Assembly (NCBI GenBank): GCA_017645305.1
Contig: JAGCPD010000009.1
Location: 1-64,000 of the forward strand
Source of the DNA: Bacteroidaceae bacterium
GTDB lineage: Bacteria > Bacteroidota > Bacteroidia > Bacteroidales > Bacteroidaceae
Reading direction: 5' to 3'
DNA length: 64,000 nucleotides
The position numbers and the translations under genes are program-made. Positions 7,776-16,707 of the stretch are shown piece by piece. Position 1 is the first letter of the stretch; each line of letters opens with the position of its first letter. The notes below the pieces were generated by a model. The model made no database searches. It was not told the origin of the DNA and was given only the letters and a program-made list of their open reading frames with translations.

Positions 7776-10700
7776 ATGAAAAACGATATATTATTAAGCC
7801 TTTTTATGCTTTTATTTCCTGTTTCTGTTATGGCACAGGAACAGTCCGATACAACACTTATAATCAATGAAGTTCAAGTTGCCAACATTGACCAGTATCT
7901 GGATAATGCCAACTGTTATGGCGGTTGGATAGAATTATATAATCCATCCTCAGTTGCTGTCCCGCTTAGAGGGATGTATTTGACGGATGGTGTAAATGAG
8001 CTGCATTTCCTGAGTTCTCATGGTAATGTGCCAGCAAGAGGTTTTAAGACAATTTGGTTTGATCATTACCAGTCGTCAGGCACCTATGGTTCCACATCAA
8101 GATTGCAGGTACCTTATAAGTTGGAATATGAGGGCGGAACCATCAGTTTACTGTCTTCAGACAGGTTGCTTATTACATCCGTCTCTTATCCGCCAGCCGT
8201 TCCCCGTTGTTCCTGGGCGCGTATTCAGGATGGCGGAGAAGAGTGGGGGACCACCAGTGAGCCTACGCCTGGTGCAACGAATACCACCAGTCAGTTTGCC
8301 ACTTATAGAATGCCGGCTCCCGTTGTGGATACGGACAGTCGTGTTTTTACGGATGCTTTTTCAATTCGTGTGACAATTCCATCAGGTGTCACCTTACGTT
8401 ATACTACAGACGGCAGTGCTCCAACGGCTTCTAATGGCGAAACAAGTTCGGACGGACGGTTTACTATCAGCACAACTACCATCTTGCGCTTTTGTTTTCT
8501 CAAAAAAGGATATTTGCCGAGTCCCGTTGTAACACGTAGCTATATATATCGGAATCATGACTACTACCTGCCGATTCTTTCTATCTGTTCCGAACCCAAG
8601 AACTTCTATGACAATAAGGTTGGTATCTTTGTGAAGGGTACGAATGGCGTCAGCGGAAACGGACAGAATTCTGCCTGTAATTGGAACATGGACTGGGAGC
8701 GCCCTGTAAATATGGAGTATCTAGTGCCTGAGACGATGCTTGACGAACAATGGACAGAGGGCAATAGACAATGGAAAATGGTATTAAACCAGGAGGCAGA
8801 TGTGGAAATCTGTGGAGGATATACGCGTGCTTACGGAGAAGCTACTGTTGATGGCAGGTATTGGCAGGCAAGGAGCTCTTTCCGTATTAAGACCGATAAG
8901 AAATATGAAGGAGTAAACGTGATAGACTATCCTGTTTTCCCATTTAAAATTCATAACAAATACAGATGTTGGCAGGTGCGCAACGGTGGTAACGATACCT
9001 ATGCGCGCATCAAAGACCCCGCTATCCAGATGATTGTATTGAAGAGCGGATTCTACGTAGATTGTCAAGATTACCAGCCTGCCCATGTATTCCTGAACGG
9101 AGAGTATTATGGTATGCTTAATATTCGCGAAAGCAACAATAAGCATTTTGCGTATAGCAATTATGGTATAGACTTCGATGACATGGACCAGTTTGACCTG
9201 AGCAATGCCCAGTACAACCAGAAGATGGGCGACAACAAGGCTTGGACTCAACTGCTAAAACTATCATCGAACCTGGCACAGACAAAGTCAGAGGATACCT
9301 ATCGTCAGATTTCTAGCCTTCTGGACATTGACGAGTACATTAATTATATGGCGTTGGAATGTTATATGGGTCCGAGCGACTGGATTACAAATACCAATAA
9401 TGTAAAGGGCTTTCGCAGCCGGACGGACGGAAAATTCCATTTTGTGCTCTTCGATGCCGACTCGGCATTCGGAGTCTCCAATATGCTTACTCAGGTGTTG
9501 AATACCAGTGGCGGAGCCAATGTTGATGACCTTTTCCGTAATCTGATGAAGTACGACCCTTTCCGCCGTCAGTTTATGGATGCCTACTGCATAGTGGATG
9601 GCAGTGTGTTTGAACCAACGCGCTGTGAGGAAATTGTAAGGGGTATTTATAATAACATAAAGACAGCCTTATCGTTCGAAGGCAGTAGTTCCAATACAGG
9701 CTTGATTAGCAGCATACGTTCGGCATACAACGGTGACCGTATTGCCACCTTGCGTAGCTATTTCAGTCCCAACTATGGCCTATATGCCACCCTTTCCTCC
9801 AACATTTCAGAGGCACGCCTTGTTGTGAATGGACAGGAAATCCCGACGGGGAAGTTCGCCGGCTATCTTTTCTCTTCCGGTGGTCTTCCCATACAACTTA
9901 CGGCAAAAGCCCCGGCTGGCTATACTTTTGCCGGTTGGCAGTCGCAAGACCTGACAGCATCCACCCAGACATTGATTTCTTGGGGGACAAACTGGATGTA
10001 TTACGACCAAGGCTCTATGGATGCCTTTGATTGGAAGACCGCCGGTTTTGCTGAGGAACAGAGCGGATGGCGTACAGGAACAGCGCCTTTTGGATATGGC
10101 AATGCAGGCTCTCTTATGCAAGATAATTCTGTCACCAAGCTTGACTATGGCAACAATACCAGTAAAAAGCGTCCTACCTATTATTTCCGCCATGCTTTTA
10201 ATTTGGATTCACCTCTTTCTGACGAAGATATTCTTACCTTCAACTATCAGATAGATGACGGGATAATGCTCTATGTGAATGGTCATGAAGTAGGTGGCTA
10301 TTATATTTCCAGCGGATCTAAATATGAGGACTACACGACAGGCGGACACTATGAAGGGCAAGAGCCATATCAGGGTAGCCTTGTTATTCCACATGAGTAT
10401 CTTGTCGTGGGTGAGAATCAGATTGCTGTGGAGATAAAGAACACATCGGCATCAAGTACCGATATGTGGTTCGATGCCAGTCTAACCTTATCCAGCAAAG
10501 GTGGGGAAATTATTACTGCCCAAGAATCCATAGACTTGCACGAGACTTTTGCCAATAATAGTAATGTGGTGCTGAGAGCCTTGTTTAAACCTATTTCGGA
10601 CGAGCAGCAACGATGGGAAGTCGGAGCCTCACCTTTGCGTATCAATGAGGTGAGTGCCGGCAACGACATATATGTTAACGACTATGGAAAGAAGGCTGAC

Positions 10701-12146
10701 TGGCTGGAGCTCTACAATACCACCGATCAGGATATCAGTTTGGACGGGCTCTATCTGAGCGACAACCGTAGCAAACCGCAGAAGTATCAGATAACTGGGG
10801 GACAAGGTGCAGGAGACGAGAGCCTGATTGTTCCGGCTCATGGTACTTGTATCATATGGTGTGATGGAAAGGATGCCATTACTCAGTTACACGCACCCTT
10901 TAAGTTAGAAAATGCCGATGGTGCTTCTGTCAGCATACAGGCTTCTGACGGCTCCTGGGCCGACTGCTTGGAATATCTGGAACAAGGCAAATGGCAGACA
11001 TACGGCAGGTATCCTGATGGCGGTAATATGGCTACTGTCCTGAATCAGCCTACCATTGACAAAACCAATAAGATGGGGATGACGGATTACAATACCATAA
11101 CAGATGACGACTGGCTGGGCAGAGACAGAACCATTATATTGGCTTTGGCAGAAGGCTGGAACTGGACCTCACACAATATGGCGGAGAGTGTAGATAAGAG
11201 CCGTTTCCTTGCAAATGCTTTGTGCTTGCAAGGACAGACTGAAAATCTATTGTACAGCGATGAGGCTGGATGGCAGGGAGCCCTGCAGGCTTTGGATGCT
11301 GGTAAGGGTTATAAGATTAAGATGCAGAAAGCCGCTAACGTAACGCTGCGTGGCCCCATCTATGATGTGAACAAGCCTGTTGCTCTGCAGCAGGGCTGGA
11401 ACTGGATAGGATGTCCGCTCTTCAATACAACCAATTTGGAGGCTGCCCTTGGAGGCTATGTTCCTCAGGAAGGAGACAGGTTGGTTGGTCTTGATGCCTT
11501 TGCAACGTATGAGGGGGGACATTGGCATGGTTCTCTTACGGCACTGTATCCCGGGCAGTCTTATCTTTTCTATACTACCAAGGAACAGGAGTTTTGCTGG
11601 CAAAGTTTGAGTCCCCTTAAAACACGCAACAGACATTATGTGTCAACGGGCCAGACTGAGGACAGGGCATGGCAGACCGATATACACGCCTATCCCGATG
11701 TAATGACATTGGTTGCTAACGTACAAGCTGATGAACAGGTGTCCTTGGACGGCAGCTATTATGTGGGTGTCTTCTGTGGAGACGAGTGCCGTGGTGTTGG
11801 CATCCTGGATGGTGATTTGCTGTTCATGAATATTCACGGAGAGGGAATGGATCGTCTGGAGTTCCGTTTGCTGGATGCTCAGGGCGAGGTTTACGGGGCA
11901 GTGAATCCTGTAGTGTTTCAGTCACAAGCTCAATTGGGAACCGTGCAGGAGCCTTATCCTCTGATGTTTGCCAGTCAGGATGTGATTGATGAAATAAGGC
12001 CCGTTATTGCCTCTTCCTCCAAGATCCGTACTGTTCAATATTATAATCTGGCTGGTCAGCGGATTGTAAATAGCAAATCGGAGGGTATAATTATCCGCAA
12101 GGAGATTTATGAGGACGGGAGTGTCAGGGTTTCTAAATTTCAATAA
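7776..12146 (+). CDS. Secreted CotH kinase-family protein with two lamin-tail domains
   Basis: This 1456-residue protein starts MKNDILLSLFMLLFPVSVMA, a signal peptide. Domains in order are: lamin-tail domain (LIINEVQVAN, about 28-150); a chitobiase-like beta domain (RYTTDGSAP, about 205-215); a CotH kinase-like region (about 270-600, FVLFDADSAFG near 555); a beta-sandwich carrying FRHAFNLD; a second lamin-tail domain (LRINEVSAGN, about 950-1075); and two GWNW-containing repeats (about 1127 and 1206). The C-terminal tail YYNLAGQRIV is T9SS-like. CotH enzymes can phosphorylate proteins, but kinase activity is not proven for this architecture. The frame runs upstream to 7725; the ATG at 7776 places the signal peptide first. 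The 3' end overlaps the convergent phosphoesterase gene by 14 bases. Confidence 0.82.
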   Translation: MKNDILLSLFMLLFPVSVMAQEQSDTTLIINEVQVANIDQYLDNANCYGGWIELYNPSSVAVPLRGMYLTDGVNELHFLSSHGNVPARGFKTIWFDHYQSSGTYGSTSRLQVPYKLEYEGGTISLLSSDRLLITSVSYPPAVPRCSWARIQDGGEEWGTTSEPTPGATNTTSQFATYRMPAPVVDTDSRVFTDAFSIRVTIPSGVTLRYTTDGSAPTASNGETSSDGRFTISTTTILRFCFLKKGYLPSPVVTRSYIYRNHDYYLPILSICSEPKNFYDNKVGIFVKGTNGVSGNGQNSACNWNMDWERPVNMEYLVPETMLDEQWTEGNRQWKMVLNQEADVEICGGYTRAYGEATVDGRYWQARSSFRIKTDKKYEGVNVIDYPVFPFKIHNKYRCWQVRNGGNDTYARIKDPAIQMIVLKSGFYVDCQDYQPAHVFLNGEYYGMLNIRESNNKHFAYSNYGIDFDDMDQFDLSNAQYNQKMGDNKAWTQLLKLSSNLAQTKSEDTYRQISSLLDIDEYINYMALECYMGPSDWITNTNNVKGFRSRTDGKFHFVLFDADSAFGVSNMLTQVLNTSGGANVDDLFRNLMKYDPFRRQFMDAYCIVDGSVFEPTRCEEIVRGIYNNIKTALSFEGSSSNTGLISSIRSAYNGDRIATLRSYFSPNYGLYATLSSNISEARLVVNGQEIPTGKFAGYLFSSGGLPIQLTAKAPAGYTFAGWQSQDLTASTQTLISWGTNWMYYDQGSMDAFDWKTAGFAEEQSGWRTGTAPFGYGNAGSLMQDNSVTKLDYGNNTSKKRPTYYFRHAFNLDSPLSDEDILTFNYQIDDGIMLYVNGHEVGGYYISSGSKYEDYTTGGHYEGQEPYQGSLVIPHEYLVVGENQIAVEIKNTSASSTDMWFDASLTLSSKGGEIITAQESIDLHETFANNSNVVLRALFKPISDEQQRWEVGASPLRINEVSAGNDIYVNDYGKKADWLELYNTTDQDISLDGLYLSDNRSKPQKYQITGGQGAGDESLIVPAHGTCIIWCDGKDAITQLHAPFKLENADGASVSIQASDGSWADCLEYLEQGKWQTYGRYPDGGNMATVLNQPTIDKTNKMGMTDYNTITDDDWLGRDRTIILALAEGWNWTSHNMAESVDKSRFLANALCLQGQTENLLYSDEAGWQGALQALDAGKGYKIKMQKAANVTLRGPIYDVNKPVALQQGWNWIGCPLFNTTNLEAALGGYVPQEGDRLVGLDAFATYEGGHWHGSLTALYPGQSYLFYTTKEQEFCWQSLSPLKTRNRHYVSTGQTEDRAWQTDIHAYPDVMTLVANVQADEQVSLDGSYYVGVFCGDECRGVGILDGDLLFMNIHGEGMDRLEFRLLDAQGEVYGAVNPVVFQSQAQLGTVQEPYPLMFASQDVIDEIRPVIASSSKIRTVQYYNLAGQRIVNSKSEGIIIRKEIYEDGSVRVSKFQ

Positions 12147-12618
12147 CTTCAAGGTCCTTGAATTCACCCTTATCAACAGAAAAGCGTACCAAGGTACGTA
12201 CTGTCTGCCACCCCTGAAGCCCTGCTGCGCCTGGGTTGATATGCAAGAGTCGTAGCTGAGGGTCAAACTGAACTTTAAGGATATGACTATGTCCGCTGAT
12301 AAAGAGTTTGGGAGGTCTTTCATACAATTGTTTGCGAATACGGGCATCGTATTTGCCGGGATAGCCTCCTATGTGCGTCATCAGCACGTCGGCCTCCTCG
12401 CATATCCAGCGTAACTTCTCGGGGAACATACGCCTTACGTCGCCTCCGTCTATGTTCCCGTGGACGGCCCGTAAAGGCGCAATTTCCTGCAGGCGCATTA
12501 CCAGTTCCATGCTCCCAATGTCTCCTGCGTGCCAAATCTCATCGCACTTGTTGAAGTATTTTACGTAGCGTTCATCCCAATAAGCGTGGGTGTCGCTAAG
12601 CAGTCCTATCCGCTTCAT
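12133..12618 (-). CDS. YfcE/MJ0936-type metallophosphoesterase
   Basis: The 161-residue protein starts MKRIGLLSDTHAYWD and has the calcineurin-like metal-binding blocks of the family: D-x-H (SDTH), GDIG, GNIDGGD and SGHSH. YfcE-type enzymes hydrolyse phosphodiesters and are cytoplasmic; the substrate is unknown. Its ATG overlaps the stop of the upstream MATE gene (ATGA), so translation is probably coupled. The open frame extends upstream to 12732 within the MATE gene, but the family start is the ATG at 12618. The 3' end overlaps the CotH gene tail on the other strand by 14 bases. Confidence 0.88.
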   Translation of the reverse strand: MKRIGLLSDTHAYWDERYVKYFNKCDEIWHAGDIGSMELVMRLQEIAPLRAVHGNIDGGDVRRMFPEKLRWICEEADVLMTHIGGYPGKYDARIRKQLYERPPKLFISGHSHILKVQFDPQLRLLHINPGAAGLQGWQTVRTLVRFSVDKGEFKDLEVIEI

Positions 12619-14105
12619 GATTCCTTTTTTTCTTCTGGTTGGAACATGGAGAAGAAGGGAAGGTAGGGAGCTACACGGTTGACGGCAAAATATTGGATGC
12701 GACGGGGGAGGCGTAGGAAGTGAAGCGTCCATGACGTGCCACTTGGCGCGCCAGACACTCCGTGGGCTTTGAATTTTTGTATCTGCAAATACAATAGGAC
12801 CGCTGCATTGAGAGAGGCAAGTCCATCACTGACAGGGAGGCTAATCCACACTCCGTCGAGTCCCCAGAAACGGGGTAGTACAATAAGGCAGGGGACAAGG
12901 AAAATGAGCTGGCGTGTTAGCGACAGGTAGATGCTTTTGCCTGCCTGCTCGATACTCTGGAAAAAATTGCCCGTTACCATCTGGAAACCGATGATGGGGA
13001 ACAAGGCCATATCGATGCGCATACCACGGGCTGCCATCTTGATGAGTGCCGCATCAGTGGTAAAGGCTTGCACGATGAACTCTGCAAACAGTTCGCATAC
13101 AATGAAGCCTACTGTCATTACCATTGTGGCATAACCAATGCATTTGTAAAGGACATCGCGTACACGGTCATGCTGCTGGGCACCGTAATTATAGCCCGCA
13201 ATAGGCTGCATCCCCTGGTTAAGACCCATGACAATCATGGCGAAGATGAAAAGGATTCGGTTCACAATACCGTAGGCACCTACTGCCAAATCGCCGCCCT
13301 GTTCCACCATTCCGCGGTTGATTAGCAGCACTACAAGGCAGGAACAGGCGTTCATAAGGAAGGGTGAAAGGCCGATGGAGAGGATACCGCCTACGATGTA
13401 CGGACGTAGTACCAATGTGTCCTTTCGGACGAAAATCACCTCTGTGCGGCGTGTAAATATCCACATCTGCCAGCATAGCGAGACGCATTGTGAAATGACG
13501 GTGGCAATGGCTGCGCCCTTAATACCCATGTCAAGACCATAGATGAAAAGGGGATCGAGAGCCGTGTTAAGTAGTACGGTAAGTATTGTCGCATACATTG
13601 CCGTGCGTGGATGACCAGCAGAGCGCAGTACAGCGTTAAGACCGAAGTAAAGGTGCGTGAAGACATTGCCGTAGAGAATCCATTCCATATATTCTCGTGC
13701 GTATGGGAGTGTCTGGTCGGAAGCACCGAAAAAGCGAAGAATCGGATTGAGAAATGTGAGCACACCCACCAAGAACAATATGCCGATGAGTATGTTCAGT
13801 GTTAACGAATTGCCGAAAAAATGTTGTGCTTCTTCGCGGTTTTTTTGCCCTAGCCGTACACTGATCATCGTGGCTGTGCCTACACCTACCATAGCACCGA
13901 AGGCTGCACTGAGGTTCATCAGCGGGAACGTGATGGCAAGGCCCGCAATAGCCATCGGGCCAACCCCCTGACCAATGAAGACGCTATCTACCATATTATA
14001 TAATGAGGATGCTACCATTGCGATGATAGCAGGCAGCGAATATTGCCAGAGCAGTACTCCGATAGGCTTTGTGCCGAGTTCAGCGGTGATGTGTTGGTGA
14101 GACAT
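12615..14105 (-). CDS. MATE-family multidrug/Na+ antiporter
   Basis: The 496-residue integral membrane protein has about twelve hydrophobic segments and the two-fold MATE architecture (for example SLYNMVDSVFIGQGVGPMAI near the N-terminus). MATE proteins export cationic drugs or metabolites using Na+ or H+ gradients. An upstream in-frame ATG at 14114 exists, but the one at 14105 (MSHQHITAELG) leaves a better leader after the promoter. It forms a two-gene operon with the phosphoesterase through a 4-base overlap. Substrate is unknown. Confidence 0.9.
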   Translation of the reverse strand: MSHQHITAELGTKPIGVLLWQYSLPAIIAMVASSLYNMVDSVFIGQGVGPMAIAGLAITFPLMNLSAAFGAMVGVGTATMISVRLGQKNREEAQHFFGNSLTLNILIGILFLVGVLTFLNPILRFFGASDQTLPYAREYMEWILYGNVFTHLYFGLNAVLRSAGHPRTAMYATILTVLLNTALDPLFIYGLDMGIKGAAIATVISQCVSLCWQMWIFTRRTEVIFVRKDTLVLRPYIVGGILSIGLSPFLMNACSCLVVLLINRGMVEQGGDLAVGAYGIVNRILFIFAMIVMGLNQGMQPIAGYNYGAQQHDRVRDVLYKCIGYATMVMTVGFIVCELFAEFIVQAFTTDAALIKMAARGMRIDMALFPIIGFQMVTGNFFQSIEQAGKSIYLSLTRQLIFLVPCLIVLPRFWGLDGVWISLPVSDGLASLNAAVLLYLQIQKFKAHGVSGAPSGTSWTLHFLRLPRRIQYFAVNRVAPYLPFFSMFQPEEKKES

Positions 14106-14129
14106 TTGCTTCAATCTGAGTTTTATGGT

Positions 14130-14180
14130 GCAAAGGTAGGAATAAGCGACAGAAATACAAAATAAAAGGCTTTTTATTTT
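14130..14180 (-). promoter_or_regulatory. Shared promoter module, copy C (MATE operon)
   Basis: In minus-strand order the module contains an A/T inverted repeat (AAAATAAAAA, GCC, TTTTATTTT), then GTATTTCTGTCGCTTATTC, then the -7 box TACCTTTG (14138-14131). Near-identical modules precede the operons at 31568 (minus) and 44030 (plus). See findings. Confidence 0.7.
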
Positions 14181-14275
14181 TGTTGTTGAGTGAAACTACT
14201 TTCCGTGAAAGCCACAGGTAAGTATTTCTTTTTCAAAAAAAGTCAAAAGGAATGACATCGTATCACTTTTTTTTG

Positions 14276-14283
14276 TACTTTTG
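14276..14283 (+). promoter_or_regulatory. -7 element (TACTTTTG) of the decarboxylase operon
   Basis: A TAnnTTTG match lies 38 bases before the mmdA start. The strongly T-rich run upstream may help transcription. It is the only obvious promoter for the four-gene operon. Confidence 0.6.
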
Positions 14284-14321
14284 CACTCGAAAAATGCAAA
14301 TAAAACATTATTTATAAAGAA

Positions 14322-15893
14322 ATGAGTACTCAAGCAGAAAAGATTAAGGAGTTAGTAGAACTCCGTGCTAAAGCCCGTTTGGGCGGTGGTGAAAAGGCTA
14401 TTGAGAAGCAGCATGAGAAGGGCAAATATACAGCTCGTGAGCGTATTGCCATGTTGCTTGACGAAGGCAGTTTCGAAGAAATGGATATGTTTGTGCAGCA
14501 CCGTTGTACGAACTTCGGTATGGACAAGAAGCATTATCTGGGCGATGGCGTGGTAACAGGATGCGGTACCGTCGGCGGGCGTCTGGTTTACGTTTTTGCT
14601 CAGGACTTCACCATCAGTGCAGGTTCTTTGTCGGAGATGCTGGCCAGCAAGATATGCAAGATTATGGATATTGCCATGAAGGTTGGTGCTCCTGTTATCG
14701 GTTTGAACGATTCTGGCGGTGCACGTCTGCAGGAAGGTATTAATGCGTTGGCCGGCTATTCTGAGATTTTTCAGCGTAACATCATGGCCAGCGGTGTAAT
14801 TCCTCAGATTAGTGCTATTATGGGACCCTGCGCAGGAGGTGCAGTTTATAGCCCTGCACTTACGGACTTTACTTTGATGATCGAGAATACCAGTTATATG
14901 TTCCTTACTGGTCCTGGTCCTGTTAAGGCTGTTTTGGGAGAGGTTGTTACTCAGGAACAGTTGGGTGGTGCCAGCGTTCACTCTACCAAGAGCGGTGTAA
15001 CACATTTTACTGCCAGTACAGAAGAAGAGGGTATCGAGCTTATCAAGAAGCTTCTCAGCTATATCCCTCAGAACAATATGGAAAAGACACCCCGTGTGGC
15101 TTGTACAGATCCCATCGACCGTACAGAGGATTTCCTGAACGAAATACTGCCTGATAACCCTAACCATCCCTACAATATGTACGAGGTTATTGCTGGTATT
15201 GTGGATAATGGCGAGTTCCTGGAGGTTCAGCCCAAGTTTGCCAAGAACATCATTATCGGTTTTGCCCGTTTCAATGGTCAGAGCGTAGGTATCGTAGCCA
15301 ACCAGCCTAACCAGCTGGCAGGAGTACTGGATTGCAATGCCAGCCGAAAGGGTGCCCGTTTTGTGCGTTTCTGCGATGCATTCAATATCCCCATTGTTAC
15401 ATTGGTAGATGTACCCGGATTCCTTCCTGGTACTGGTCAGGAGTACAACGCTGTTATCCTGCACGGAGCCAAGTTGCTGTATGCTTACGGCGAGTGCACC
15501 GTTCCCAAGGTTACCGTTACCCTGCGTAAGAGCTATGGTGGTAGCCACATCGTAATGAGCTGTAAGCAACTGCGTGGTGATGCAAACTACGCATGGCCCA
15601 GTGCTGAGATTGCCGTTATGGGTGCCAGTGGTGCTGCCAGCGTTCTTTATGCTAAGGAGGCAAAGGAACTGAAGACTGAAGGCAAGGAAGAAGAGGCTAA
15701 GCAGTTTATGGCCGATAAGATTGCCGAGTACGAGAATCTGTTCTCTAACCCCTATCAGGCTGCCAAGTATGGTTACATCGATGATGTTATTGAACCTCGT
15801 AATACACGTTTTCGCATCATCCGTGCTTTGGAGCAGTTGCAGAACAAGAAGCTGACCAACCCTGCCAAGAAGCATGGTAACATACCTTTGTAG
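14322..15893 (+). CDS. mmdA: Methylmalonyl-CoA decarboxylase alpha subunit (carboxyltransferase)
   Basis: The 523-residue protein belongs to the acyl-CoA carboxyltransferase family, with the glycine-rich oxyanion loops of the N half (NDSGGARLQEG; IMGPCAGGAVYSPAL) and C half (DVPGFLPGTGQEY; KSYGGSHIVM). It moves the carboxyl group of (S)-methylmalonyl-CoA to biotin on the carrier subunit. The same fold serves propionyl-CoA carboxylase, but the following carrier, gamma-like and membrane beta genes show it works in the Na+-pumping decarboxylase. In Bacteroidales this step closes the succinate-to-propionate pathway. It is cytoplasmic, docked to the membrane complex. Confidence 0.93.
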   Translation: MSTQAEKIKELVELRAKARLGGGEKAIEKQHEKGKYTARERIAMLLDEGSFEEMDMFVQHRCTNFGMDKKHYLGDGVVTGCGTVGGRLVYVFAQDFTISAGSLSEMLASKICKIMDIAMKVGAPVIGLNDSGGARLQEGINALAGYSEIFQRNIMASGVIPQISAIMGPCAGGAVYSPALTDFTLMIENTSYMFLTGPGPVKAVLGEVVTQEQLGGASVHSTKSGVTHFTASTEEEGIELIKKLLSYIPQNNMEKTPRVACTDPIDRTEDFLNEILPDNPNHPYNMYEVIAGIVDNGEFLEVQPKFAKNIIIGFARFNGQSVGIVANQPNQLAGVLDCNASRKGARFVRFCDAFNIPIVTLVDVPGFLPGTGQEYNAVILHGAKLLYAYGECTVPKVTVTLRKSYGGSHIVMSCKQLRGDANYAWPSAEIAVMGASGAASVLYAKEAKELKTEGKEEEAKQFMADKIAEYENLFSNPYQAAKYGYIDDVIEPRNTRFRIIRALEQLQNKKLTNPAKKHGNIPL

Positions 15894-15913
15894 GCAATTA
15901 AAAGTATAAAATT

Positions 15914-16240
15914 ATGATATTATTAACAGTAACTTCTACAGCATGGTACACGGCAGGCATTTGTGTAGGTGTGGTATTTGCCATACTGATTGCCCTGGTG
16001 CTGGTGCTGTGTATCTTCAGCTACATCGCCAAGCGTGCTAATAAGCACCAGGCTGGGATTAAGGTTCCGGCTTTGGCTCCTGGCAAACATGCAGATGCTG
16101 CTGATGGTGACGACCTCGTTGTGGTTGCCACAGCCATATATCTATATCTCAATAGTGCCCACGATGAGGAGAGCGGTATTCTTACCATCAGTAACTCTCA
16201 GTCTTCTAACTGGCACGCAGTATTAAACCCAAGATTATAA
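15914..16240 (+). CDS. OadG-like gamma/delta subunit of the decarboxylase pump
   Basis: This 108-residue protein has one N-terminal transmembrane helix (about 14-39) followed by a short hydrophilic tail that includes DDLVVVATAIYLYL. OadG/MmdD subunits have this layout and anchor the cytoplasmic subunits to the membrane beta subunit. Assignment rests on topology and position between mmdA and the biotin carrier gene, since the family is poorly conserved. It starts 20 bases after mmdA. Confidence 0.8.
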   Translation: MILLTVTSTAWYTAGICVGVVFAILIALVLVLCIFSYIAKRANKHQAGIKVPALAPGKHADAADGDDLVVVATAIYLYLNSAHDEESGILTISNSQSSNWHAVLNPRL

Positions 16241-16255
16241 AAACATAAGCAAAAA

Positions 16256-16681
16256 ATGAAAGAGTTCAAATTTAATATAAGTGGTAAGGAACATTCTGCC
16301 CATGTTGTGGAGCATGAGGATACCCTTGAGGTAACCGTCGATGGCAAGATTTATACCGTAACCCTGCCTGAGCGCAAGCCTGCTGCAAAGCCTGTTGTCA
16401 AGCCCGCTGTAGCCACTGCTGCCCCTGTTGCAGCACCTGCTGCCAAACCCGCAGCTGCTCCTGCCGGTTCCAACGTTGTAACAGCTCCTTTGAATGGTAA
16501 GATTACTCAGGTTTTGGTAAAGGCCGGTGATCAGATAGCTGCCGGTGATACAGTAGTTATGCTTGAGGCAATGAAGATGGAGAATAGCATCACAGCTGAG
16601 GCAGCAGGAACCGTAAAGGCTGTTCTTGTTAATGTGGGCGACCAAGTGGATGGTGGTCAGGCACTTGTTGAGCTTTCTTAA
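16256..16681 (+). CDS. mmdC: Biotin carboxyl carrier subunit of methylmalonyl-CoA decarboxylase
   Basis: The 141-residue protein has a short N-terminal domain, a flexible Ala/Pro linker (about 40-80) and a C-terminal biotinyl domain. The biotinylated lysine lies in EAMKMEN. It carries the carboxyl group from the alpha subunit to the membrane beta subunit. The gene is 15 bases after the gamma-like subunit, in the same operon. Confidence 0.93.
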   Translation: MKEFKFNISGKEHSAHVVEHEDTLEVTVDGKIYTVTLPERKPAAKPVVKPAVATAAPVAAPAAKPAAAPAGSNVVTAPLNGKITQVLVKAGDQIAAGDTVVMLEAMKMENSITAEAAGTVKAVLVNVGDQVDGGQALVELS

Positions 16682-16707
16682 TTCACAATTCATAATTAAG
16701 TATTGCC

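Noticed and set aside
14352..15875. A 507-codon open frame on the minus strand opposite mmdA
   Set aside because: It mirrors the highly biased codons of mmdA, has no recognisable domain or promoter, and the plus-strand gene is unambiguous.
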